Shown here: positions 5,604-13,129 of the stretch, one piece after another | How the letters are laid out: each line of letters opens with the position of its first letter | How positions within the stretch are numbered: position 1 is the stretch's first letter | Position numbers and translations under genes: made by a program | DNA from: DASTDY01 sp035478375 | Lineage (GTDB): Bacteria > Patescibacteriota > Saccharimonadia > Saccharimonadales > EFPC-124 | Direction: 5' to 3' | NCBI GenBank assembly: GCA_035478375.1 | Contig: DATIJQ010000036.1 | Span: 1-46,818, forward strand | Length of the DNA stretch: 46,818 bases | The notes under the pieces: generated by a model | What the model was told of the DNA's origin: nothing | Databases searched by the model: none | The model's input: only the letters and a program-made list of their open reading frames with translations

Positions 5604-8003
5604 CTAACTCGCGTTCAATGCCGCATCAACATCTTGTAAACTTATTTGAATCACCTGCCCGGGCATGATTTCGCCCTGCAACAAGCGTTTAGCAACAATA
5701 TTTTCTACCGTACGCTGCACAATCCGGCGCATAGGACGGGCGCCAAGCCGCGGGTCATTGCCGACCTCGACCAAGCGGCGCTTGGCATCGTCGGCAACTT
5801 GCACGCTAATTTGTTGCTGGGCCAACGTTTTGTTAACGCTGGCTAGCATGAGATCGACAACTTGCAGCAGTTCGTCTGGTTTGAGTGGACGGAATACGAC
5901 GATTTCGTCAAAACGGTTTAAAAATTCGGGTTTAAAAACGCCGGCGTTTATAAGTTCGTCTTGGAAGACCTTTTCGAATTGTTCCAGCTCGTAGCCTTTT
6001 TGGATGTACTCGCGGATGCGGTCTGCGCCGGCGTTACTGGTCGCAATAATTACGGCGTCGCGGAAGCTAATTTCGCGGTTGTTAATGTCACGCAACACGC
6101 CTTCGTCGAGTAATTGCAATAAAGTGTTGAGGACGTTAGGGTGAGCTTTTTCGATCTCGTCTAGCAGCACAACGCTAAATGGCTGCTTAGAGATTTGGGC
6201 GGTTAGGCTGTGCGGGTCGGTGGCGCCATCGGCGATTAAGCGGGCAACGTCGGTCGGTTGGCCGAATTCGTTGAGGTCAAGCCGTACTAAATGATCTTCG
6301 CCTCCAAAATAAACCGCAGCTAACGCTTTGGCAAGCTCAGTTTTACCAACACCGGTCGGTCCCAAGAACAAAAAGCTACCAATCGGCCGATTTTGGTTGC
6401 GCACACCACTACGTGCGCGGCGTAATGCGTTGGCCACGGCACCTACGGCCCGTACCTGGTTAATCATGCGTTGGTGTAGCAAATCTTCTAAGTTGAGCAA
6501 CATTTGGCGCTCGTCACTATGGCGGGCGTTGGCGACTTTTACACCGTACAGTTGCTCGACTGCCTGTTCGACACTTGCGGCAGTCACAAATTTATTATTG
6601 GCGTATTTTGCCGCAGCCTCTAAAATGTGCAGTGCCTGGCCGGGCATGGCTTGGTCGGCCACATAGCGTTGGCCCAGACGGTAAGCGGCTTTCATAGATT
6701 GCAGCATGTAACTTACGTGGTATTGGTATTCAAAACCTATCAGCTGGTCTTCGCATACCAACAACGTGTCGGGTTCGTTAAGGCTTGGCACAGTGAGCCG
6801 GTTGAGCTGTTGGGTAAGCGTTGGGGTGGCACGGCTTAATTTGAGCCATTGCTGTTCGTCCATACTCATAATGATGCGCATGGCGCCGCCTTCTAACACT
6901 GGTAGCAGAATGTTCCGTACGTCAACAGCGCCAGTGCTTTCGCCAAAAAATAATTCGGCATTGTCGAGGAATAAAATGACGTTTCTGGCGACATAGGCTT
7001 CGTTTAATAGTTGAGTTAACAGCGCTTCGAGCTCACCCCGGCCCCGTGCATGAGCGATTAAACTGCCCGGGTCGAGCGCCATAACCTGGTGGTACTTTAG
7101 ATTAGGCGGCACACCTTTTGAATCATCAATAAGTCGTTCCGCCAAAGCGTACACCAAAGTGGTTTTGCCACTGCCGGTCGGCCCAACCAACACGGCGTTG
7201 CGCTTGCCGCCGGTCGAGAGCTGCTGCAAAAGCTGTTCAAGAATAACCTGATGCGCTTCGAGTTCACGCGTCAAACTACCCGACGAAACCTGATTGCTGA
7301 CGTTTAACGCAAACCGACTCAACAAATTAGTGTATCCAAAACTAAGGTCGCGTCCAATGCCGCCACCAGAACGACGGCGGGCGTGCATTTCGCCGAGTTC
7401 GCGGCGGTGGTGATACCAATTAACTGTGGTCAAGATATCTTCGAATGTTAGCTGCAAATTAGCAAGTAATTGATCGCGCTGGGGCATAACGCGCACCAGG
7501 GCCGCTGTCAAGACTGCTGCCGATAAGTTGTGCAGCTTAAGATCGTGCTGCAACTGCAAGACAGTTTGCCATAGTGCCTCGCTGTCGGCAACATTTGGGC
7601 TGCTTAAATCATGCAAAAAATTCGGACCAAGCCCAAGGCGCACGGCAAAAAAGAATCCGCCTGGTGCTTGCATGGTTATAACAGCGATTTCTTGTGGTGA
7701 TAACGGTCTGGTCATTTTGCCAAGTATGGCTGATTCGAGCACATCATCGACAGTCTGCGGATTTTTTGCCGGCGGTAAACGCTTAAGCCACCATTCATAC
7801 CACACCAAAACTAGCACTGGCCAGAAGGCCAAGCTGCACAATAACCAACCGACCGACGTTTTTGTAGTAAGTAACCATGCGCCAACGCCAAAGGCCAACA
7901 AAAATCCAGCAATAAGCGCCAACCGCAACCACTGCCGGCTAAGTGCCTGGCTGAGTCTGGCCTGTTGCGCCCGCGAACTGTTAAAGTTAAGTCCGGGTTT
8001 CAT
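5604..8003 (-). CDS. membrane-anchored Clp/Hsp100-type double AAA+ ATPase
   Basis: 799 residues related to ClpA/ClpB/ClpC. Two membrane segments lie at about residues 26-70, replacing the usual soluble start. A regulatory region (about 80-250) is followed by AAA+ domain 1 with Walker A GPTGSGKT (about 275) and domain 2 with GPTGVGKT (about 553), Walker B LLDEIEKAHP, sensor-1 ATSNAG and the sensor-2 motif GARPMRR near the end. In domain 1 the Walker B reads FLDNAE, so the catalytic Glu is Asn; domain 2 is intact. It would unfold proteins at the membrane, with or without a ClpP. It overlaps the upstream small membrane-protein gene by 4 nt, so the two are translationally coupled. Confidence 0.9.
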   Translation of the reverse strand: MKPGLNFNSSRAQQARLSQALSRQWLRLALIAGFLLAFGVGAWLLTTKTSVGWLLCSLAFWPVLVLVWYEWWLKRLPPAKNPQTVDDVLESAILGKMTRPLSPQEIAVITMQAPGGFFFAVRLGLGPNFLHDLSSPNVADSEALWQTVLQLQHDLKLHNLSAAVLTAALVRVMPQRDQLLANLQLTFEDILTTVNWYHHRRELGEMHARRRSGGGIGRDLSFGYTNLLSRFALNVSNQVSSGSLTRELEAHQVILEQLLQQLSTGGKRNAVLVGPTGSGKTTLVYALAERLIDDSKGVPPNLKYHQVMALDPGSLIAHARGRGELEALLTQLLNEAYVARNVILFLDNAELFFGESTGAVDVRNILLPVLEGGAMRIIMSMDEQQWLKLSRATPTLTQQLNRLTVPSLNEPDTLLVCEDQLIGFEYQYHVSYMLQSMKAAYRLGQRYVADQAMPGQALHILEAAAKYANNKFVTAASVEQAVEQLYGVKVANARHSDERQMLLNLEDLLHQRMINQVRAVGAVANALRRARSGVRNQNRPIGSFLFLGPTGVGKTELAKALAAVYFGGEDHLVRLDLNEFGQPTDVARLIADGATDPHSLTAQISKQPFSVVLLDEIEKAHPNVLNTLLQLLDEGVLRDINNREISFRDAVIIATSNAGADRIREYIQKGYELEQFEKVFQDELINAGVFKPEFLNRFDEIVVFRPLKPDELLQVVDLMLASVNKTLAQQQISVQVADDAKRRLVEVGNDPRLGARPMRRIVQRTVENIVAKRLLQGEIMPGQVIQISLQDVDAALNAS

Positions 8004-8377
8004 AGTTTAAATCCTGTCACCATTAATAAGAAGCCAACGAGCGGGAGCGCCGGCAATAATGGCCAAAAAATAAACAGCACAAGGCCAACAACGGCATAAA
8101 AAAGCGCCCCAGCCACACCGCAAATAATAAGCATTGACCGCACAATGGCGCCAATAACGCGCGAAAATTGTTTGTCACCCCAAGCCCGGAGCTGCACGGC
8201 AAGTGTGCCGCCTTGCATGCTGCCGGCCGAGATCTGTCGAAACGGGGCGAACAAGCTCCCCAAAAGTTGCGTCACCGAAAAAAAACGCAGTACACCAGTA
8301 ATACGCGCGCCAGTTTTACGCATCAACGTCAGCCAGCCCACGCCGTACCACCAACTAAAGAAAGACCCAACCAACAT
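8000..8377 (-). CDS. small membrane protein coupled to the Clp-type ATPase
   Basis: 125 residues. An aromatic-rich amphipathic N terminus is followed by a basic central part and two hydrophobic segments at about 78-122. Its stop overlaps the start of the Clp-type ATPase by 4 nt, suggesting the two act together at the membrane. The start is preceded at 7 nt by a minus-strand TACCAT (8385-8390) and lacks a Shine-Dalgarno, so it may be leaderless. Family not recognised. Confidence 0.8.
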   Translation of the reverse strand: MLVGSFFSWWYGVGWLTLMRKTGARITGVLRFFSVTQLLGSLFAPFRQISAGSMQGGTLAVQLRAWGDKQFSRVIGAIVRSMLIICGVAGALFYAVVGLVLFIFWPLLPALPLVGFLLMVTGFKL

Positions 8378-8416
8378 ATGCTTAATGGTAGCACGTTCGC
8401 CTCGGTTGCGACAGGG

Positions 8417-9136
8417 CTAACGCGGCCGTTCTGTGGCGACAATGCGGGCGCGCGTGGCAAAAGTGTCGTCTATAACGTTTGGATCAAAGCTGCCATAGCG
8501 ATTAACCACGGCTTTTTCTATGAGCGCATCGGCAAATTCTGGATTTTTTGGCAGCAGCGAGCCGTGCATATAGGTGCCGTAGACGTTGTGCACGATCGCA
8601 CCCTCAGTCCCGTCATCACCGTTGTTGCCGCCACCTTTTTTGACTTTGCCAAAAGGCTGTTGGCCGGCATCGAGAATTGTTTTGCCGCTGTGGTTCTCGT
8701 AGCCAATAATATCTCCAAAGGGCGTGTCGATAATAACATTGCCAATAATCCGAGTATTGGTAGCGTGGGTTTCGAGGTTAAACAACCCAATCCCTTTAAT
8801 GCTAGTGCCATCGGCGGTCTTAAAAAACCGGCCGAACAATTGGTACAAGCCGCAAATCATTAGCATTGGCGTGCCATCGGTCGCCATTTTTTTGAGCGTT
8901 TCGCCGTGGCGCCGCAGGTCAGCTTCGACCAGTAGTTGACCAGAATCTTGCCCGCCGCCGCCCACAATTATGTCAGCATTTTTGGGGAACGCGCCACCTA
9001 CATTGTGCTCTAAAATTTTTGGTTCGTAGCCGTGCCATTCTAGCCGACGCTGCAGAGTGAGCACATTGCCCCAGTCACCGTAAATGTTCATTTCGCGGGG
9101 GTACAAATACGCGATGTTTATAACGCCTTTGCTCAT
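8417..9136 (-). CDS. gatD: lipid II isoglutaminyl synthase, glutaminase subunit GatD
   Basis: 239 residues, class I glutamine amidotransferase of the CobB/CobQ type. It releases ammonia from glutamine for MurT, which amidates the D-Glu of the peptidoglycan stem to D-isoglutamine. Visible: N-terminal YPREMNIYGDWGN, GGGGQDSGQ, the nucleophile Cys in MICGLYQLFG (about 94), and the catalytic His in YGTYMHGSLLPKNP (about 190). The start overlaps the stop of murT by 4 nt, the usual arrangement for this two-subunit enzyme. It acts in the cytoplasm on the membrane lipid precursor. Confidence 0.93.
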   Translation of the reverse strand: MSKGVINIAYLYPREMNIYGDWGNVLTLQRRLEWHGYEPKILEHNVGGAFPKNADIIVGGGGQDSGQLLVEADLRRHGETLKKMATDGTPMLMICGLYQLFGRFFKTADGTSIKGIGLFNLETHATNTRIIGNVIIDTPFGDIIGYENHSGKTILDAGQQPFGKVKKGGGNNGDDGTEGAIVHNVYGTYMHGSLLPKNPEFADALIEKAVVNRYGSFDPNVIDDTFATRARIVATERPR

Positions 9137-10401
9137 AATGCGCGCCCTATTTTAAGTTGTTTCTCGGCCAAATTACGGATGCGCAGCATTGCTGTGTACG
9201 TGCAATAAATGCGCATAGGACGGCCGGTGTTTTGCTGTAGGAATTCGCGAAAGGCTGTGGCAAGGTCGGTTTCGATGCTGGCAATTCGCACTTCGTCGTA
9301 CTGCAACCGCAGCGCCATGTCGTAGGCGCGAACGCCACTGACCATGGCCACCCCGCCGGCTTGCAAACTACTAAAATCGACGTCCCAAAGCCAGCTCATG
9401 TCGCGGCCATCAGCGTAATTGTCGTTAATGGCGATCATGATTGCTGCGTTGTTTTGCTGGGCAGCGGCCAGCGCCAAGCGGAAACCGGATGGATTTTTGA
9501 CCAGTATAATTTCGAGTGTGCTGCCGCCATATTCGATCCGTTCACCACGACCAAAAGCTGGTTCAATTGTTGCCAAAGCAGCAAACAGATCTGCTAGTTT
9601 AGCTTCGGGGACCGCCGTCTGTGCTGCCGCCAGCGCCGCTGCCGCGTTCACAAAATTATAAAAACCACCAATTTTAAGTTGGACAGCTACGTTTTTTTTA
9701 GCGATTTCGAACGTTACATCTTGGCCATCAAATGCTTGTAATAACACATTGGCAGCTGGCAGTTTTGTGGTTTTGGCTGGCGCGGTACCGTGCAGTGCGT
9801 CGTCGCTTGGGAATAATTTTTTGAGTCCTGCAGCCACGCCAAAGTAATAGGCCTGCGCACTGCTTTTTGGCGCCAGTGACTGCACCAACGGGTCGTCACG
9901 GTTCAATACAATTGCGCCAGTTGTTTCGGCCGCAACTTTTTGCAATAATTTGGCGGTTTGATCAATCTCACCAAAACGATCAAGCTGGTCGCGCGACACG
10001 TTTAAAAATACGCTCACCCGTGGCTGTACCTGACGCACAAATTGCACCGCGTGGGCTTCGTCTAGTTCTAAAACTGCAATATCGAAGGGTAAATTGCCAC
10101 GACTATCCATTGCGGCCACCAATGCCGATACCACGCCGCGCGTAAAGTTGCTGCCTGTGCGGTTAGTAAAAACGCGCAGGCCGCAGGCTTCTAACAAACC
10201 GGTGACCATTTTGGTAGTCGTTGTTTTGCCGTTGGTGCCCGAAATTACCACGACGCCGCGCGGCAGCTGCCCCAACGAATCAGCCAAAAACATCGGGTCA
10301 AAACGCTCAACAACCAAACCAGGCAACGCCGAACCACCACCGCGCAACCGACTAACATGACGCAATAATTTTCCGAGTAAAACGCTGTGGACTTTTGGCA
10401 T
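9133..10401 (-). CDS. murT: lipid II isoglutaminyl synthase, Mur-ligase subunit MurT
   Basis: 422 residues, Mur ligase fold with the DUF1727 C-terminal domain. Visible: P-loop SGTNGKTTTT (about 54), the Mur-family Glu/His region VLELDEAH (about 112), NRDDP (about 166) and the C-terminal ADGRDMSWLWDVDF (about 334), which carries the conserved Asp of MurT. Characterised MurT proteins have a Cys4 zinc ribbon inserted after the NxDDP motif. Here the corresponding stretch has no cysteine; the protein has only two, far apart. The partner gatD follows with a 4-nt overlap. A minus-strand TATAAT (10412-10417) lies 10 nt before the ATG with no ribosome site, so it is probably leaderless. Confidence 0.93.
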   Translation of the reverse strand: MPKVHSVLLGKLLRHVSRLRGGGSALPGLVVERFDPMFLADSLGQLPRGVVVISGTNGKTTTTKMVTGLLEACGLRVFTNRTGSNFTRGVVSALVAAMDSRGNLPFDIAVLELDEAHAVQFVRQVQPRVSVFLNVSRDQLDRFGEIDQTAKLLQKVAAETTGAIVLNRDDPLVQSLAPKSSAQAYYFGVAAGLKKLFPSDDALHGTAPAKTTKLPAANVLLQAFDGQDVTFEIAKKNVAVQLKIGGFYNFVNAAAALAAAQTAVPEAKLADLFAALATIEPAFGRGERIEYGGSTLEIILVKNPSGFRLALAAAQQNNAAIMIAINDNYADGRDMSWLWDVDFSSLQAGGVAMVSGVRAYDMALRLQYDEVRIASIETDLATAFREFLQQNTGRPMRIYCTYTAMLRIRNLAEKQLKIGRAL

Positions 10402-10411
10402 ATTACTGGTA

Positions 10412-10417
10412 ATTATA
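10412..10417 (-). promoter_or_regulatory. -10 box of murT-gatD (leaderless)
   Basis: TATAAT on the minus strand, 10 nt before the murT ATG, with no Shine-Dalgarno. Confidence 0.6.
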
Positions 10418-10468
10418 GCTGTGCGTCGCTTTTTTGGCTACTTGTAAAACGCACCTTAGAAATCATTA

Positions 10469-10499
10469 TTGACGTTAACCAGCGCAACCGTGTTAAAAT
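10469..10499 (+). promoter_or_regulatory. promoter of the Tyr-rich secreted protein
   Basis: TTGACG (10469-10474) and TTAAAAT (10493-10499) with 18-19 bp spacing. This leaves a leader of about 145 nt. Confidence 0.6.
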
Positions 10500-10500
10500 G

Positions 10501-10652
10501 CTTAAGGTTACTTAAGTAAGGTACGTTAACAGCGATGACCGTAGGGTTCATCGCACATCTATTTTTATGTGCGTTTTACCCTGCGGCCATAGTCCGTAGG
10601 CAACGTGTGCGCCACGCATGAGCACACATGTTGAGCTCCGTAAGGAGGTTTC
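10501..10652 (+). promoter_or_regulatory. structured 5' leader with attenuator-like hairpin and SD hairpin
   Basis: Outer stem 10539-10547 with 10578-10586 (9 bp) encloses a perfect 7-bp hairpin (10552-10558 with 10567-10573) followed by TTTT, as in an intrinsic terminator. Just before the start, CTCC (10636-10639) pairs with GGAG (10644-10647) of the Shine-Dalgarno across a GTAA loop. The layout would allow transcriptional and translational control; no ligand class is recognised. Confidence 0.45.
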
Positions 10653-11468
10653 ATGCGCACCAAGTTCCGTAGAGGAACTGTTGCTGTCATCGCCGCCCTG
10701 GCACTGTTAGGTGCGGGTCTGGCTGGCAACACAGCAGCCGCGGCTGTACCCGACCAGGGAGCCGCAGCGCAGTCGCACGCAACACCGCCAGCCGTGCCGA
10801 CCACACACGAAGTGAAGGCCCCCGCGACGTCCCCGTCGACGGCGCCCAAGGGCGAGACTCACTACGCCGCCCTCGACGCGTCAGGCAAGCCGCAGGTCCA
10901 AGCCCGGCCGCTCAATGGCGCAAACTCCAACGTCGACTTCATCAGTCCGTACGGTTACTGCCAGCAAGGGCTCGTGTACCCCGAGGTACACAACACCACC
11001 GCCACCACGCAGTACTACGAGGTCCAGTTCTACTACGCCGGCTCGTACTATTACTATTACGGGTACGTCAACGCCAATGGCTACTCGACGCCTCAGTTCG
11101 GTGCCATCAATGGTGTCTGGACCGCGAACCTGTACGTATGGAACGGCTCATACTACAGTTACGACGAGTACGAGAGCCGTGACAACACGTGCAACGTCAG
11201 CATCGGCGTTTCGAACACCATTTACTCCGGCTACGTGCTGCTGACGGTCAAGAACAACAGCCCCAGCGCCTCCGCTTCGGTGTACGGTAACGAGACGCTG
11301 CCCTACCCCAGCTACGGCACCTACACCGGCGGTCACTGGCTGTACCCGGCAGCTGGCGGTGGTGTCGCCTACCAGTACTTCTACGTCGGAACTGGCAAGG
11401 CGTACAACATCAACACCAGTGTTTACGGATCGCTCTACCTCCCGGCGGTGGCGACCGGCCAGCTGTAA
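10653..11468 (+). CDS. secreted Tyr-rich protein, unknown
   Basis: 271 residues with a classic signal peptide: basic MRTKFRRG, a hydrophobic stretch to about 27 and likely cleavage in an Ala run before VPDQ. An Ala/Pro/Thr-rich linker reaches about residue 80. The rest is a Tyr/Gly/Asn-rich beta domain with repeated YY runs (including YYYYY near 130) and two cysteines that could pair. There is no C-terminal anchor, so it may be released or bound to the envelope. Shine-Dalgarno AAGGAGG is near-perfect. It has its own promoter, a structured leader and tandem hairpins behind it. Codon style is that of the accessory genes. Function unknown; an aromatic carbohydrate- or host-binding surface is a guess. 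Confidence 0.8.
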   Translation: MRTKFRRGTVAVIAALALLGAGLAGNTAAAAVPDQGAAAQSHATPPAVPTTHEVKAPATSPSTAPKGETHYAALDASGKPQVQARPLNGANSNVDFISPYGYCQQGLVYPEVHNTTATTQYYEVQFYYAGSYYYYYGYVNANGYSTPQFGAINGVWTANLYVWNGSYYSYDEYESRDNTCNVSIGVSNTIYSGYVLLTVKNNSPSASASVYGNETLPYPSYGTYTGGHWLYPAAGGGVAYQYFYVGTGKAYNINTSVYGSLYLPAVATGQL

Positions 11469-11491
11469 CAACCTGAACAACTAACCAAAAA

Positions 11492-11576
11492 GCGACGCGT
11501 TCACACCCGCTGGGTGTGCGTACGTCGCAAGTCAACCGAGGTGGCCCGCGTAAATCTTGACGGATGCGCGGGTCAC
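11492..11576 (+). terminator. two tandem hairpins
   Basis: Hairpin 1 (11492-11528) has an outer 6-bp and an inner 7-bp stem. Hairpin 2 pairs 11541-11550 with 11567-11576 (10 bp, one G-U). Neither has a clear U-run. Confidence 0.6.
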
Positions 11577-11648
11577 TCTCGGCCCAACCCTAGCATAGCA
11601 GACCACTATTATATGACAGTGAATTTTTATACTGCACGCACTATAACG

Positions 11649-11654
11649 TATAAT
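11649..11654 (+). promoter_or_regulatory. -10 box of the gene at 11681
   Basis: TATAAT with a leader of about 20 nt before the ATG at 11681; the -35 is weak. Confidence 0.5.
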
Positions 11655-11680
11655 AAAAACAAGTAAACAAGGAAAACCCT

Positions 11681-11896
11681 ATGCGCGACTACATGAGCAG
11701 TACTGTAAAAAACATTTACATCTCGCTTACCTTGCAAGGTTTAATTTTTATTGGCCTGGCTATACTTATTATTGTCTACCCGGCAACCTTATACGCTCTG
11801 GTCGCAGTGACATTTGTGCTGATTGGCGTGATAATGCTTAGCATTGCATGGAAGGTTTACAAGCTTTGGGAGAAGTTACCAGATTTTTTGAAATAG
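11681..11896 (+). CDS. 71-residue membrane protein with two helices
   Basis: A short cytosolic N terminus is followed by two hydrophobic segments at about residues 14-34 and 37-57, then a basic, aromatic tail. The start has an upstream AAGGA and a TATAAT promoter, and a terminator follows directly. The small size and two-helix hairpin resemble many unassigned membrane peptides; no family can be named. Confidence 0.75.
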   Translation: MRDYMSSTVKNIYISLTLQGLIFIGLAILIIVYPATLYALVAVTFVLIGVIMLSIAWKVYKLWEKLPDFLK

Positions 11897-11934
11897 GTTC
11901 CCTAAAAGCATTTAACTAAATGCGCTTGGGGAAC
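11897..11934 (+). terminator. terminator after the 71-residue membrane protein
   Basis: GTTCCC with GGGAAC encloses an inner hairpin with arms GCATTT and AAATGC, directly behind the stop. Confidence 0.65.
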
Positions 11935-11937
11935 TCC

Positions 11938-11990
11938 AGGAAGGAGAAGCCAAGTGCGGGCGCCGAAACGCTGACACTCGCCCCCTTCCT
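11938..11990 (-). terminator. hairpin behind the cold-shock-domain gene
   Basis: AGGAAGG (11938-11944) pairs with CCTTCCT (11984-11990), with an inner GC-rich pairing. It lies 33 nt past the stop at 12024 read on the minus strand. Confidence 0.5.
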
Positions 11991-12023
11991 GTAGCTCTCT
12001 GTTGCAATTTGTGAGCGTTGAGG

Positions 12024-12646
12024 TCAGAACCCCCGCAGCTCACGCGCGTCGGCGCGAGGACGCGGGTCCATCCATTCGCCCCAGTAGCCTTCACCCTGCT
12101 CGGGAGCCGTGTGACCCACCCATACATTGAAGGTGTAATGCGTGGCGACGTAGCCGTCGGGGTGAACCGACCTGGCCAAGGGATCGACCAGCTTGCCGTC
12201 GAGCACCTGGATGGGGTACTCGGTCGACAGAGCGTCGGCTCCCTGGCCTTCCCAGATGACGTTGAGCTGCTCGGAGTGGTGACGGCCGAGCCTGGTCACT
12301 CTTGTGACCCGGTAGTACGGCTCCGCCAGCTTGCGACGACGGTTGTCGTACGCCTCTCGAAGCGTCCACGGGCAGGCCTTTGTGCGGCCATCTTTGCCGA
12401 GGTCCCTGCCGAAGGCGAGTCTCTCGCCAGCGTTGGGGTACGGCATGTGCATGCCGTTCTGCGGGAAAACGCTGCCGATGAACTGGAGTTCCCCGTCCAC
12501 GACCTCGACGAACTCGCCGTCTTTGAGGCGGAAGAAGATCTCCTCGTCGGTCAGCTGACCGTACTCATCGAGCACGATCAGAAAACCGTAGTGCTTCCCT
12601 TTTCGTCGTTGAAGAACTTGACGACACCGTATTCGAGTTCCTGCAT
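12024..12646 (-). CDS. cold-shock-domain protein requiring a -1 frameshift
   Basis: ATG at 12646 follows GGAG at normal spacing and opens a frame reading MQELEYGVVKFFNDEKG, the start of a cold-shock domain (the family consensus has VKWFNxxKGYGFI). That frame stops at TGA 12580-12578 after 22 codons. The continuation (HYGFLIVLDEYGQ, then an RNP2-like EIFFRL) is in the -1 frame. The join falls at the heptamer A AAG GGA (12602-12596), a canonical X XXY YYZ slippery site, and AGCAC/GTGCT can pair just behind it. The joined product is about 207 residues: the cold-shock fold, then about 140 residues I do not recognise. Programmed frameshift, a decayed gene or a one-base sequencing deletion are all possible. 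The promoter is at 12829-12801. Confidence 0.7.
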
Positions 12647-12793
12647 GGCTCACTCCATTTCACTCACTCGGTGCTGGTCACCTCGGTTGAGGAATCACAC
12701 ATGCGACAACTCGCACACATAATTCCTCAACCAAAGTTAATTGCATAACAAAAAGCTGTAAAGGTACCTCGAAATAATCAATGCTTTACGAAG
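12647..12793 (-). promoter_or_regulatory. long structured leader of the cold-shock gene
   Basis: The leader is about 146 nt from the inferred start of transcription. A perfect 11-bp inverted repeat (12685-12695 with 12722-12732) encloses a smaller TGCGA/TCGCA hairpin. Long folded leaders are known for cspA-type genes, where they sense temperature; that role here is inferred. Confidence 0.5.
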
Positions 12794-12800
12794 TGGTAAT

Positions 12801-12829
12801 ATAATAGCATAATATTACATAAACGTCAA
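12801..12829 (-). promoter_or_regulatory. promoter of the cold-shock gene
   Basis: On the minus strand TTGACG (12829-12824) and TATTAT (12806-12801) are separated by 17 bp. It lies just behind tRNA-Pro(CGG), with no terminator between. Confidence 0.75.
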
Positions 12830-12834
12830 TAACT

Positions 12835-12911
12835 TGGTCGGGGATGCGGGATTTGAACCCACGACCTCCGCGTCCCGAACGCGGCGCGCTACCAAGCTGC
12901 GCTAATCCCCG
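12835..12911 (-). tRNA. tRNA-Pro (CGG)
   Basis: Minus-strand cloverleaf with acceptor CGGGGAT/ATCCCCG, GTTCAAATC T loop region and anticodon loop TTCGGGA, giving CGG. CCA is encoded at 12837-12835. A minus-strand TACAAT (12925-12920) is a likely -10 box. Confidence 0.95.
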
Positions 12912-13018
12912 GTCAATTTATTGTAGCGTATTTACCTCCAAGAATGCCATGGTCACCGCCTACTTGTTGAGCGAGGTCACTGCGCGACCCGGTGCAAATA
13001 GCGCTTTTAATCAGCTGT

Positions 13019-13056
13019 GCGCCCAGTCGGACGAGAACGCTCGCCCGACTGGGCGC
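13019..13056. other. orphan strong hairpin
   Basis: Arms 13019-13030 and 13045-13056 pair perfectly over 12 bp, with a nested CGAG/CTCG stem capped by AACG. No gene ends next to it on either strand. The rest of 12912-13081 holds nothing I can support as a gene. Confidence 0.5.
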
Positions 13057-13081
13057 TATGTCCAAATAGCTTCTCAAAATT

Positions 13082-13112
13082 AAAATAGCCGACCAGTTTG
13101 GTCGGCTATTTT
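13082..13112. terminator. terminator of the pilin-like gene
   Basis: A perfect 14-bp stem (13082-13095 with 13099-13112) with A4/T4 ends, 17 nt past the stop at 13130 on the minus strand. Confidence 0.9.
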
Positions 13113-13129
13113 GTCTTTGCAAAACGCGA

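Noticed and set aside
12018..12722. 234-codon plus-strand ORF across the cold-shock gene
   Set aside because: Antisense to the cold-shock frame; no ribosome site, and it reads through the hairpin-rich leader.
12912..13018. Small gene between tRNA-Pro and the orphan hairpin
   Set aside because: No frame has both a ribosome site and a plausible start; the purine-rich GGAGG on the minus strand is not followed by a start codon.
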